Of a stretch of DNA of 64,000 nt, positions 14,152 through 22,972 are shown piece after piece. The notes beneath the pieces are model-generated. The model made no database searches and was not told the DNA's origin. It was given only the letters and a program-made list of their open reading frames with translations. The DNA is taken from assembly GCF_013927005.1 (NCBI RefSeq), contig NZ_CP055930.1:3100001-3164000 (forward strand), in the 5' to 3' direction. A program made the position numbers and the translations under genes. The DNA comes from Enterobacter sp. RHBSTW-00175 (GTDB lineage Bacteria > Pseudomonadota > Gammaproteobacteria > Enterobacterales > Enterobacteriaceae). Numbering within the stretch: position 1 is the first letter of the stretch; the number at the start of each line of letters is the position of its first letter.

Positions 14152-15057
14152 TCACACAGCTCCTTCGGGAGCTGTTTTCGCATGTTCGCTCAGGAAGTCG
14201 ATAAATGCGCGGATGCGCGTACTCACCGCTCTGTCACTGTAATACACTGCACTAAAAGGCATCTCTACCGGCAGGCGTTTATCAGCCATTAACTCTACAA
14301 GCTCCCCACGGGCAATCTCTTTATTGATCATGTAATCGGATAAACAGGCAATCCCGTTTCCTTCAAGACAAAGTTGCTTCAGTGTTTCCCCACTGTTTGA
14401 CGATAAGCCGCAATCTATCTCATGAAGCTGTCCGTCACTACAGGCGACAGGCCAGGTATTTAGCGATACGGGCTCTGTAAAACCCAGGCACAGATGCTGT
14501 TTCAAATCCTCGACCGTTTCAGGCTGACCAAACTGCGCAAGGTATTCCGGCGATGCAATAATTTTTCGGTAGCTCCTGAACAAAGGGCGGGCCCGCAAGC
14601 TGGAATCGGTAAGTGTGCCAACGCGAATCGCAACATCTACCTTTCTCTCTATCAGATTAATGAATGTCTCAGATGACACCAGCGACAATGTCATTTCCGG
14701 GTAGCGTTCACGGAAAGGTTTAATGAGTGGCATCAGGTAATGAAGGACCACAGGTGTTGCCGCATCAATACGCAGCAGCCCGCGTGGCGTGCTGCGAGAC
14801 TCCATAATTTCTGTCTCTGCTGCAGCCATTTCCTGCAAGACGGACTGTACGCGGCGGAAATAGCGCTCGCCTTCTTCTGTCAGACTTAACTGCCTTGTGG
14901 TTCGGTTGAGCAGGCTAACACCGAGTTTCATCTCCAGCTTTTTCACCGAGCGGCTAATGGCGGAATTTGCCTGTCCGAGTTGCTCCGCAGCACGGCTAAA
15001 ACTGCCGCTTTCTACCACGGCGACAAATATCGCCAGCTCTTCTGATGTCGCCTTCAT
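14152..15057 (-). CDS. yafC: LysR-family transcriptional regulator (YafC-like)
   Basis: A 301-residue LysR-type regulator. It has an N-terminal winged helix ([37 protein letters not shown], about residues 5-42) and a C-terminal substrate-binding-like effector domain. It occupies the E. coli yafC position after dkgB. It is divergent from an MFS transporter gene 104 bases away, which it probably regulates, as is usual for LysR pairs; the effector is unknown. The dkgB terminator hairpin lies inside its last codons. Confidence 0.88.
   Translation of the reverse strand: MKATSEELAIFVAVVESGSFSRAAEQLGQANSAISRSVKKLEMKLGVSLLNRTTRQLSLTEEGERYFRRVQSVLQEMAAAETEIMESRSTPRGLLRIDAATPVVLHYLMPLIKPFRERYPEMTLSLVSSETFINLIERKVDVAIRVGTLTDSSLRARPLFRSYRKIIASPEYLAQFGQPETVEDLKQHLCLGFTEPVSLNTWPVACSDGQLHEIDCGLSSNSGETLKQLCLEGNGIACLSDYMINKEIARGELVELMADKRLPVEMPFSAVYYSDRAVSTRIRAFIDFLSEHAKTAPEGAV
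14156..14178 (+). terminator. Terminator of dkgB, inside the yafC 3' end
   Basis: ACAGCTCC, a TTCG tetraloop and GGAGCTGT are followed by TTTTC. The hairpin overlaps the last eight or so codons of the convergent yafC gene. Confidence 0.75.
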
Positions 15058-15161
15058 TATTGCACCACCTGCAAAATTCTATTGAGATTTTGACCATTTT
15101 TGTTATTTAAGCACTGGCGCATACTTCTTGTCATCTTAATCCTGATGATACGGAGTATTTT

Positions 15162-16337
15162 ATGCCACTGGCGCTACTTGCCCTGACGATCAGTGCCTTC
15201 GCAATTGGCACGACCGAATTTGTTATCGTGGGTCTGGTTCCTACGATTGCGAACCAACTTGCCATCTCTCTGCCTTCTGCCGGGCTGCTGGTTTCTATCT
15301 ACGCATTAGGTGTGGCCGTTGGTGCCCCTGTGCTTACGGCGTTGACCGGACGTTTTCCGCGCAAGCAGTTATTGATGGCGCTGATGGTTCTGTTCACCGC
15401 CGGGAATATTCTGGCCTGGCAAGCACCTGACTACACCACGCTGGTCATTGCCCGCTTGCTGACGGGCCTTGCCCATGGTGTGTTTTTCTCGATTGGTTCA
15501 ACCATTGCAACCAGCCTGGTGCCAAAAGAGAAAGCGGCATCTGCCATTGCGATTATGTTTGGCGGGTTAACTGTCGCGCTGGTCACCGGCGTGCCTCTGG
15601 GGACGTTTATCGGCCAACATTTTGGCTGGCGCGAAACATTCCTGGCCGTCTCAGTACTGGGAGTGATAGCCCTGGTGGCCAGTCTGCTTCTCGTCCCTTC
15701 AAATATCCCTGGCCGTGCGAGTGCCAGCCTGAGCGATCAACTTAAAGTACTGACCCATCCTCGCCTTCTGATCATCTATGCGATCACGGCTTTGGGGTAC
15801 GGTGGTGTCTTTACCGCTTTTACATTCCTTGCACCGATGATGCAGGATCTGGCGGGCTTCTCACCGAGCGCAGTTAGTTGGATCTTGTTGGGTTATGGCG
15901 TGTCGGTGGCAATAGGCAATATCTGGGGTGGCAAGCTTGCCGATAAACACGGTGCAGTACCGGCCCTGAAATTTATTTTCGCTGCGCTGGTTGTACTGCT
16001 GCTGATCTTCCAGTTCACCGCTTCTGTGCAATATGCGGCGCTGGCCACGGTACTGGTGATGGGGATCTTTGCATTTGGTAACGTGCCGGGTCTTCAGGTC
16101 TATGTCGTTCAGAAGGCAGAGCTTTATACACCCAATGCCGTCGATGTTGCATCTGGTCTGAACATTGCTGCATTCAATATTGGGATCGCACTCGGTTCCA
16201 TTATTGGTGGGCAGACTGTTGAGCACTTTGGCCTGACTCAGACACCGTGGATTGGCGCTGCGATCGTGCTTATCGCTTTCCTGCTGATAGGCCTGAGCGG
16301 TCGCCTTGATAAACCTGCCCGGGTGGCTCTTGGCTAA
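15162..16337 (+). CDS. MFS drug/sugar efflux transporter, DHA1 type
   Basis: A 391-residue inner-membrane protein with about 12 hydrophobic segments. The first segment carries IGTTEFVIVGLVP, and a central ALTGRFPRKQ is the loop-2 basic motif of the DHA1/YdhP-AraJ group. A CGGAG lies 8 bases before the ATG. It stands between yafC and yafD, which are adjacent in E. coli K-12, so it is a local insertion or a K-12 loss. The divergent LysR gene suggests inducible export of a small molecule; the substrate cannot be read from sequence. Confidence 0.85.
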   Translation: MPLALLALTISAFAIGTTEFVIVGLVPTIANQLAISLPSAGLLVSIYALGVAVGAPVLTALTGRFPRKQLLMALMVLFTAGNILAWQAPDYTTLVIARLLTGLAHGVFFSIGSTIATSLVPKEKAASAIAIMFGGLTVALVTGVPLGTFIGQHFGWRETFLAVSVLGVIALVASLLLVPSNIPGRASASLSDQLKVLTHPRLLIIYAITALGYGGVFTAFTFLAPMMQDLAGFSPSAVSWILLGYGVSVAIGNIWGGKLADKHGAVPALKFIFAALVVLLLIFQFTASVQYAALATVLVMGIFAFGNVPGLQVYVVQKAELYTPNAVDVASGLNIAAFNIGIALGSIIGGQTVEHFGLTQTPWIGAAIVLIAFLLIGLSGRLDKPARVALG

Positions 16338-16411
16338 ATAACAGTAAGTGCTTGCTTACAAAACTTGGAAAGGTTTCTCAGTAATTGCGTTGAAACTATG
16401 ACCTAAAATCC

Positions 16412-16458
16412 CTATAACATTAGAACCAGTCCGTTTTCCGGGCTGGTTCATGTTATAG
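16412..16458 (+). other. Long inverted repeat in the 5' region of yafD
   Basis: CTATAACAT (16412-16420) pairs perfectly with ATGTTATAG (16450-16458), and inside it GAACCAG pairs with CTGGTTC. Together they form a 16-bp stem with a 2-base bulge, ending 15 bases before the yafD start. No T-run follows, so it is not a standard terminator. It may be an RNA structure in the yafD leader or a protein-binding palindrome. Confidence 0.6.
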
Positions 16459-17274
<816 letters not shown>

Positions 17275-17352
17275 TGGTGTGTCAGGTCTGCCGTGGGGCA
17301 GACCTATGTGCAGGTGCTGCCCTTTATTTTTTATCAACCAAAGGACAGTAAG

Positions 17353-18123
17353 ATGACAACACACTCCCATCATGACAACGTAGAAAAACAGTTTGGCTCC
17401 CAGGCAAATGCTTATCTGAGCAGCGCCGTCCATGCGTCTGGTCGAGATCTGACTCGTCTCAGCGAGCGGCTGGCGGCATTCCCGCAGGCGCACGTGCTGG
17501 ATTTGGGTTGTGGGGCAGGGCACGCTAGTTTTGCCGCCGCGCAGCAGGTCGCTCAGGTAACAGCATACGATTTGTCCAGCCAGATGCTCGACGTTGTAAC
17601 GGAGGCCGCCAAAGCTAAAGGGCTGAAAAACCTCGTTACCCGTCAGGGGTACGCGGAATCATTACCGTTTGCCGATGATACTTTTGAGATTGTCATCAGT
17701 CGTTACTCCGCGCACCACTGGCACGATGTCGGGCAAGCATTGCGGGAAGTTAAACGTGTGCTGAAGCCGGGTGGGATTTTTATCATCATGGATATCATGT
17801 CGCCTGGCCATCCGGTACGGGATGTCTGGTTGCAGACGGTTGAAGCACTGCGCGACACATCGCATGTTCGCAATTATTCCAGTGGGGAGTGGTTGCAGAT
17901 GACCGCAGAGGCTGGGTTGATTTCACGCTCATTGATAACAGACCGATTGCCGCTCGAATTCAGCTCCTGGATTGCGCGGATGCGGACGCCAGAAGCATTA
18001 AGCCAGGCTATTCGTCTTTATCAGGATAGCGCGTCTGCGGACGTGAAGGCGTACTTTGAGTTGCAGGAGGATGGATCGTTTACCAGCGATACCATTATGG
18101 CTGAAGTACAAAAAGCGGGATAA
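17353..18123 (+). CDS. yafE: SAM-dependent class I methyltransferase YafE
   Basis: A 256-residue Rossmann-fold methyltransferase of UbiE/COQ5-like type. Motif I is VLDLGCGAGHAS (residues about 48-59), motif II ends YDLSSQML, and the motif-III region is VKRVLKPGGIFIIMD. The ATG at 17353 has AAGGA 8 bases upstream; an in-frame start at 17293 lacks a ribosome site. It is longer than the K-12 YafE I recall, by a C-terminal extension of about 50 residues. Substrate unknown. Confidence 0.88.
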   Translation: MTTHSHHDNVEKQFGSQANAYLSSAVHASGRDLTRLSERLAAFPQAHVLDLGCGAGHASFAAAQQVAQVTAYDLSSQMLDVVTEAAKAKGLKNLVTRQGYAESLPFADDTFEIVISRYSAHHWHDVGQALREVKRVLKPGGIFIIMDIMSPGHPVRDVWLQTVEALRDTSHVRNYSSGEWLQMTAEAGLISRSLITDRLPLEFSSWIARMRTPEALSQAIRLYQDSASADVKAYFELQEDGSFTSDTIMAEVQKAG

Positions 18124-18125
18124 AT

Positions 18126-18160
18126 AAAAAAAGGCACCGGGGGAATCGGTGCCTTTTTTA
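18126..18160. terminator. Bidirectional terminator between yafE and mltD
   Basis: AAGGCACCG and CGGTGCCTT flank a GGGGAAT loop, with A-runs and T-runs on the two sides, between convergent genes. Confidence 0.92.
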
Positions 18161-18176
18161 TGTTCAGACTGTCTGA

Positions 18177-19541
18177 TCAGGAGTCTGGCGTTGCGCTATT
18201 TTTCACAAACAGCGTCAACTGATCGCCGGGTTGCAGATTGTCAGTATCGTTATTCCAGCGCATAACATCCTGGATGTTCACGCCGTGACGTTTTGCAATA
18301 CTGGACAGCGAATCACCCTTACGCACGCGATAAGTAATGCTATCGCTGTTGTTGGCAAGACGCTGCGCGCTGCTACCTGCGCCAACCGTCAGATTCTGAC
18401 CCACTTTCAGACCAGAGCTACGCAGATTGTTCCACTGCTGTAGGTCTTTTGCGCTCACGCCAAGACGTGATGCAATACCTGAAAGCGTATCACCTGAACG
18501 AACCTTATAGCTGCGGCTGCTTACTGATGAAGTATCTGCAACAAGCGTAGACTGAACCGCTGCAATCTCACCAGAAGCTAAAGACTCGCGTAACTGCTCC
18601 GCGTGTTTTTGCGGAACCATCACATACTGAGGGCCACTGGCACCCAGCGTTGAGCCTTTAACGCCTGCATTAAAGGTTTTCAGTTTACTTACCGACATAC
18701 CCGTCATATCGGCAACCTGTTGAATATCAACCGGGCTGCTGAGGCGAACACGCGCCAGTGCACGACTTTCGTCTGGTGTTGGCAGTTGTACACCGTAACG
18801 CTTGCTGTTCTTGAGAATATCGCTCAATGCCAGCATTTTCGGTACGTAAACCTTGGTTTCCTGTGGCAGTGAGAGCGACCAGAAGTCGGTGGATTTTCCA
18901 CGCGCTTTATTCGCTTTCATTGCCTTCAGTACACGACCTTCACCACTGTTGTACGCTGCGACTGTTAACAACCAGTCACCGTCGAACATCTTGTTCAGAC
19001 GTTGCATCATGTCGAGAGCGGCAGTCGTGGAAGCGACTACATCACGACGCGCATCGTAGCTGCGGGTCTGTTTTAAACCATAATTGCGCCCTGTGCTCGG
19101 TATGATCTGCCAAATGCCTGCGGCATTGGCGCCAGACGTCGCGTGTGGGTCAAAAGCGCTCTCCACTATGGGTAGGAGTACCAGCTCCATCGGCATGTTA
19201 CGTTTCTTAACTTGCCCGGCTATCCAGTACATATACGGCTCTGCCCGTAAAGTTACATCGTGGAGATAGCTCTTATTTCTCAAATACTTCTGTTTCTGTT
19301 CGCGAATCCGGGTGTTTTCCGGAATTCCCATCTTTAGCTCGTCGCCAATAGAGGCCCACAAGTCCTGATCCTGCGCGAATGATGTCCCATCGTCCATCCA
19401 TCGCGCCTGACTTGTAAACTTCCCTGCTTCCCCTTGACCAGCTGCAGAAAGGCTCTGTGCGTGCTGTTGTACGTTGCTGCCGTTTTGCGACTGGCAACCT
19501 ACAAGCAGGACAGAGGCGAGTAATATCGCTTTTGCCTTCAT
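18177..19541 (-). CDS. mltD: Membrane-bound lytic murein transglycosylase D
   Basis: A 454-residue outer-membrane lipoprotein that cleaves peptidoglycan glycan strands to 1,6-anhydro ends. The signal MKAKAILLASVLLVGC has a lipobox Cys at residue 16. The SLT domain (about 100-230) contains the catalytic Glu in LPIVESAFDPHATS and the GIWQIIPSTGRNYGL and TVAAYNSGEGRV motifs. Two LysM repeats at the C-terminus (YKVRSGDTLSGIASRLGV and YRVRKGDSLSSIAKRHGV) bind glycan. Full length. Confidence 0.96.
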   Translation of the reverse strand: MKAKAILLASVLLVGCQSQNGSNVQQHAQSLSAAGQGEAGKFTSQARWMDDGTSFAQDQDLWASIGDELKMGIPENTRIREQKQKYLRNKSYLHDVTLRAEPYMYWIAGQVKKRNMPMELVLLPIVESAFDPHATSGANAAGIWQIIPSTGRNYGLKQTRSYDARRDVVASTTAALDMMQRLNKMFDGDWLLTVAAYNSGEGRVLKAMKANKARGKSTDFWSLSLPQETKVYVPKMLALSDILKNSKRYGVQLPTPDESRALARVRLSSPVDIQQVADMTGMSVSKLKTFNAGVKGSTLGASGPQYVMVPQKHAEQLRESLASGEIAAVQSTLVADTSSVSSRSYKVRSGDTLSGIASRLGVSAKDLQQWNNLRSSGLKVGQNLTVGAGSSAQRLANNSDSITYRVRKGDSLSSIAKRHGVNIQDVMRWNNDTDNLQPGDQLTLFVKNSATPDS

Positions 19542-19609
19542 GTGTGTGTCAATAGTTGCTTAAAAGACGAGCGATGATAACGGCGAAATTTTCAAAAGGC
19601 AACCCAGAA

Positions 19610-20368
19610 TTATCGGAAGTTATCTTTCTTTGACCTTAACCATGCAAAACAATCTTCTGGTTGTTGCAAATTTGTTTCTTGGTTAATTTTATTAATTAAA
19701 TCAATATCATGAGTTCTTAAAAATAAATTTATTTCACGCTCATTTTTCAGAATTACGGGGAGTGTTTTTTGGTTTTTTGCACGTAACTCCTTCACTTTCT
19801 GGTAATAATCCTGAATAGCGCGATCGTCGGGTAAGATGCTTACAGCAAACTTCATATTCCCTAATGTATACTCATGTGCGCAACAAATGAGCGTGTCGTC
19901 CGGGAGCGCGGCAATCTTCTGTAAAGATTGATACATCTGTGCTGACGTACCTTCAAACAACCTTCCGCAGCCGCCTGAAAAGAGTGTGTCGCCGCAAAAT
20001 AGATAAGGTTTGCTGTAGAAACAAATATGTCCTGAAGTGTGACCCGGTGTGGCAAAAACGGAAAAATCCCACCCGAGAATGAGGACTTTTTCGCCTTCTT
20101 TGACTACATGAGTGGTTCCCTTATCTTGTGTTTCTGCCGGTCCGTATACCACAAGATGCGGAAATTTTGCCCGCAATGCAGGGACACCGCCAACGTGATC
20201 GTTGTGATGATGCGTCAGGAGAATAGCTTCCGGTTGCCAGCCGTTTTCGGCAATTGCAGTTAAAATCGGCGCGGATTCTCCGGGATCGACAATGACGCAA
20301 CGACGATCGTCGTCAACTAAAACCCAGATGTAATTGTCCTGGAAGGCTGGAATACTGATAAGATTCAT
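19610..20368 (-). CDS. gloB: Hydroxyacylglutathione hydrolase (glyoxalase II)
   Basis: A 252-residue metallo-beta-lactamase-fold enzyme that hydrolyses S-D-lactoylglutathione to lactate and glutathione in methylglyoxal detoxification. The binuclear metal motif is [11 protein letters not shown], with further ligands in TPGHTSGH and [12 protein letters not shown]. The C-terminal helical domain carries the glutathione-binding K/R residues. The 3' third of the gene is visibly more A/T-rich than the rest. It is divergent from yafS, only 32 bases away. Confidence 0.96.
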   Translation of the reverse strand: MNLISIPAFQDNYIWVLVDDDRRCVIVDPGESAPILTAIAENGWQPEAILLTHHHNDHVGGVPALRAKFPHLVVYGPAETQDKGTTHVVKEGEKVLILGWDFSVFATPGHTSGHICFYSKPYLFCGDTLFSGGCGRLFEGTSAQMYQSLQKIAALPDDTLICCAHEYTLGNMKFAVSILPDDRAIQDYYQKVKELRAKNQKTLPVILKNEREINLFLRTHDIDLINKINQETNLQQPEDCFAWLRSKKDNFR

Positions 20369-20400
20369 TAATTACCTCTTTTAACGTGGCGGGCGTTTTG

Positions 20401-21117
20401 ATGAAACCGGCAAGGATACCTCAGACTGTCGCAGCACCGGAACGTTGGGCGGAATTGCCCTGGGGTGAATACTATCGCGAGGCGTTAGAACAACAGCTTA
20501 AACCCTGGCTTGCGAAAATGTATGGTTTTCACCTGCTTAAAATTGGCAATCTCAGTGCAGAAATCAACACTGAAAGCTGTGCTATCTCACATCAGGTTAA
20601 CGTCTCTCTTGGGGGATCGCCCGTTCAGGTTAAAGCCGATCCGTTGCATTTGCCTTTTGCGGAAAAATCCGTCGATGCTTGTCTGCTGGCACATACCTTG
20701 CCCTGGTGCAGTGATCCGCATCGTTTGCTGCGTGAAGCCGACCGGGTGCTGATCGATGACGGCTGGCTGATCCTCAGCGGCTTCAATCCACTGAGTCTGA
20801 TGGGGCTACGTAAACTGGTGCCAGTGCTGCGCCGCACGCCACCTTATAACAGCCGAATGTTTACGCTGATGCGCCAGCTGGACTGGCTTTCACTGCTGAA
20901 CTTTGAAGTCCTCTGCTACGGTGGTTTTCAGGTGTTACCCTGGTCCCGACAGGGCGGAGTGTTACTGAGCACACATCTGCCGGCGCTGGGCTGTATGCAG
21001 TTTATCGTGGCGCGTAAGCGGACGATTCCCCTCACGCTTAACCCGATGAAACAAAGTAAATCGAAAACCCAGATCCGTCAGACCGTTGGCGCAACGCGGC
21101 AGTACCGCAAACCCTGA
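20401..21117 (+). CDS. yafS: Class I SAM-dependent methyltransferase-like protein YafS
   Basis: A 238-residue protein very similar to E. coli YafS. The central ADPLHLPFAEKSVDACLLAHTLPW and EADRVLIDDGWLILSGFNP blocks correspond to post-motif I and motif III of class I methyltransferases. The usual glycine-rich motif I (DxGxGxG) is not evident, so activity is uncertain. The ATG at 20401 is selected because MKPARIPQTV is the conserved start. Its tail is basic (KQSKSKTQIRQT). Convergent with rnhA, with no spacer. Confidence 0.85.
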   Translation: MKPARIPQTVAAPERWAELPWGEYYREALEQQLKPWLAKMYGFHLLKIGNLSAEINTESCAISHQVNVSLGGSPVQVKADPLHLPFAEKSVDACLLAHTLPWCSDPHRLLREADRVLIDDGWLILSGFNPLSLMGLRKLVPVLRRTPPYNSRMFTLMRQLDWLSLLNFEVLCYGGFQVLPWSRQGGVLLSTHLPALGCMQFIVARKRTIPLTLNPMKQSKSKTQIRQTVGATRQYRKP

Positions 21118-21585
21118 TCAGGATTCAGGCTGATACCCGACATCTTCCTGAGTTGGGTTTGACGCGGCTGTACGAGCCAGCTCGTCACAGCGTTCGTTTT
21201 CCGGGTGTCCGGCATGGCCTTTTACCCATTCCCATTTGATTTGATGCTGCCCTAACGCGGCGTCCAGGCGCTTCCAGAGATCGACATTTTTGACCGGTTT
21301 TTTATCTGCCGTTTTCCAGCCGCGTTTTTTCCAGTTGAAGATCCACTGGGTAATGCCCTGGCGCACGTACTGGCTGTCGGTGCTCAGTACCACATCGCAG
21401 TGCTCTTTTAACGCTTCCAGCGCCACGATGGCCGCCATCAGCTCCATGCGGTTGTTGGTGGTCAGGCGATAGCCTTCACTAAAGGTTTTTTCATGCTGAC
21501 GATAGCGCATAATGGCGCCGTAACCGCCAGGTCCTGGGTTACCGAGACAAGATCCATCGGTGAAAATTTCTACCTGTTTACGCAT
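21118..21585 (-). CDS. rnhA: Ribonuclease HI
   Basis: A 155-residue enzyme that degrades the RNA strand of RNA-DNA hybrids. The DEDD active site is visible: Asp in [13 protein letters not shown], Glu in NRMELMAAI, Asp in VLSTDSQYV and the C-terminal Asp in NERCDELAR. The basic protrusion [15 protein letters not shown] contacts substrate. It is divergent from dnaQ with a 64-base shared control region, as in E. coli. Confidence 0.98.
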   Translation of the reverse strand: MRKQVEIFTDGSCLGNPGPGGYGAIMRYRQHEKTFSEGYRLTTNNRMELMAAIVALEALKEHCDVVLSTDSQYVRQGITQWIFNWKKRGWKTADKKPVKNVDLWKRLDAALGQHQIKWEWVKGHAGHPENERCDELARTAASNPTQEDVGYQPES

Positions 21586-21649
21586 CTCTGGTAGACTTCC
21601 TGTATTTGAAACGTTCAGTTAAACGATAAGTCTGACATAAATGACCGAC

Positions 21650-22381
21650 ATGAGCACTGCAATTACTCGCCAGATTGTTCTCGATACCGAAACCACCGGT
21701 ATGAACCAAATCGGCGCACACTACGAAGGGCACAAGATTATTGAGATCGGTGCTGTAGAGGTAGTGAACCGTCGCCTTACGGGGAACAACTTCCACGTTT
21801 ATCTCAAGCCGGACCGGCTGGTGGACCCGGAAGCGTTCGGCGTTCACGGTATTGCCGATGAGTTCTTGCTGGATAAGCCGACCTTTGCAGATGTTGCAGA
21901 CGAATTTCTGGAATACATCAGAGGCGCAGAGCTGGTCATTCACAACGCATCGTTCGATATCGGCTTTATGGACTATGAGTTCAGCAAGCTCAATCGCGAT
22001 ATTCCGAAGACCAACACCTTCTGTAAGGTGACCGATAGCCTGGCGCTGGCAAGGAAGATGTTTCCCGGCAAGCGAAACAGCCTTGATGCACTCTGTTCAC
22101 GTTACGAGATAGACAACACCAAGCGTACGCTCCACGGCGCATTGCTCGATGCCCAGATCCTGGCGGATGTCTATCTGACCATGACCGGTGGGCAGACGTC
22201 GATGGCATTCAGTATGGAAAATGAAGGCCAACAAACTCTGGGTGAAGCGGGTATTCAGCGGGTTGTGCGTCAGGCGAGTCGTTTACGCGTGGTTTTAGCC
22301 AGTGATGAAGAGTTGCTTAACCACGAATCCCGTCTCGATTTAGTGCAGAAGAAAGGCGGAAGTTGCATGTGGCGTGCATAA
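21650..22381 (+). CDS. dnaQ: DNA polymerase III epsilon subunit (proofreading exonuclease)
   Basis: A 243-residue 3'-5' exonuclease of the replicative core polymerase. Exo I is IVLDTETTG (metal-binding Asp12 and Glu14), Exo II is HNASFDIGFMDYE, and Exo III-epsilon is LHGALLDAQILADV. The C-terminal QKKGGSCMWRA binds the alpha subunit, and QTSMAF is the beta-clamp-contact region. The ATG at 21650 gives the E. coli length; an ATG three codons earlier is unneeded. Confidence 0.97.
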   Translation: MSTAITRQIVLDTETTGMNQIGAHYEGHKIIEIGAVEVVNRRLTGNNFHVYLKPDRLVDPEAFGVHGIADEFLLDKPTFADVADEFLEYIRGAELVIHNASFDIGFMDYEFSKLNRDIPKTNTFCKVTDSLALARKMFPGKRNSLDALCSRYEIDNTKRTLHGALLDAQILADVYLTMTGGQTSMAFSMENEGQQTLGEAGIQRVVRQASRLRVVLASDEELLNHESRLDLVQKKGGSCMWRA

Positions 22382-22512
22382 ACAGTGCCTGAATGCCTGT
22401 AAAATCACCGTCTGGGCGATTTTTGCAGCAAACGATTCAAAACTTAAGAAAAAGCGTTGACGAGTTCAGAGGCAATCCGTAATATCCGCTTCGTTCCCCA
22501 AACGGGAACAGT

Positions 22513-22589
22513 GGAGCGGTAGTTCAGTCGGTTAGAATACCTGCCTGTCACGCAGGGGGTCGCGGGTTCGAGTCCCGTCCGTTCCGCCA
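22513..22589 (+). tRNA. aspV: tRNA-Asp (GUC), second copy
   Basis: A 77-nt gene identical base for base to the tRNA-Asp of the rRNA operon, with CCA encoded. It follows dnaQ, as aspV does in E. coli. Confidence 0.98.
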
Positions 22590-22596
22590 CTATTCA

Positions 22597-22628
22597 GAAG
22601 GCCTGAATCAGAAATGATTCAGGCCTTC
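22597..22628 (+). terminator. Terminator of tRNA-Asp
   Basis: GAAGGCCTGAATCA and TGATTCAGGCCTTC form a perfect 14-bp stem with a GAAA loop directly after the tRNA, followed by a weak T-rich stretch. Confidence 0.85.
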
Positions 22629-22713
22629 GTCGTTTCTATCCCGCAAAAATCTTATCTAATACCTTTTGTTAATTAACAAATATTCAATATTAGTGGTGCA
22701 ATTAATTAACAAT

Positions 22714-22752
22714 TGCATGATTATAGTGCATTGTTTGCACTGGATTTGTGCA
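22714..22752. promoter_or_regulatory. Tandem NtrC-like enhancer boxes
   Basis: TGCAC-N7-GTGCA at 22736-22752 carries both exact half-sites of the 17-bp enterobacterial NtrC consensus. TGCAT-N7-GTGCA at 22714-22730 differs at one half-site base. Their centres are 22 bp apart (two helical turns), a layout suited to cooperative binding. They lie about 150-180 bp upstream of the predicted transcription start. Confidence 0.65.
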
Positions 22753-22856
22753 ATTTTTGTGCTTTACTCATTCGCAGTCATTTCCATCTGTAACAATTTT
22801 GTAAAAATAAATCGCTTTAAATCATTCAGTTAACCTGCATTTTCCAGAAAGTTTCT

Positions 22857-22877
22857 GAACCAATGGTTTATTGGTTC
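22857..22877. promoter_or_regulatory. Probable GntR-family operator (inverted repeat)
   Basis: GAACCAAT, a 5-base spacer (GGTTT) and ATTGGTTC form a perfect 8+8 palindrome. It overlaps the -24 element of the predicted sigma54 promoter. The same 8-mer recurs at 22965-22972. Likely the binding site of the adjacent GntR/FCD regulator. Confidence 0.65.
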
Positions 22878-22887
22878 ATTATTTGCT
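22872..22887 (+). promoter_or_regulatory. Predicted sigma54 (-24/-12) promoter
   Basis: TGGTTC-N5-TTGCT matches the TGGCAC-N5-TTGCW consensus at all positions of the -12 box and at four of six in the -24 box. The essential GG and GC doublets are exactly 10 bases apart. The predicted start is near 22898, about 75 bases before the regulator ATG. Confidence 0.6.
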
Positions 22888-22964
22888 TAATCATTAGGAC
22901 GGTAAGTTATCGATCATATCCATAACTTATTGTTAATAAAAATAAAGAAATGATGACAGCGAGC

Positions 22965-22972
22965 GAACCAAT
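22965..22972 (+). promoter_or_regulatory. Third operator half-site abutting the regulator start codon
   Basis: GAACCAAT repeats the left arm of the operator at 22857 and ends on the base before the ATG at 22973. It replaces the normal spacer, so it could affect both repressor binding and ribosome access. Confidence 0.5.

Larger units (their letters stand above)
22629..22972 (+). promoter_or_regulatory. Control region of the GntR-ABC-GGT operon
   Basis: An A/T-rich stretch of about 344 bases with no gene. From left to right it contains two NtrC-like boxes (22714-22730 and 22736-22752), a possible IHF site (AATCATTCAGTTA, 22820-22832, one mismatch to WATCARNNNNTTR), a sigma54-type promoter (22872-22887), an inverted repeat overlapping it (22857-22877) and a further half-site touching the regulator start codon (22965-22972). 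The order and spacing fit an enhancer-dependent promoter. This is inference from sequence only. Confidence 0.7.

Noticed and set aside
22629..22972. Small protein gene upstream of the GntR regulator
   Set aside because: The stretch is A/T-rich with frequent stops; its structure is better explained by regulatory sites.
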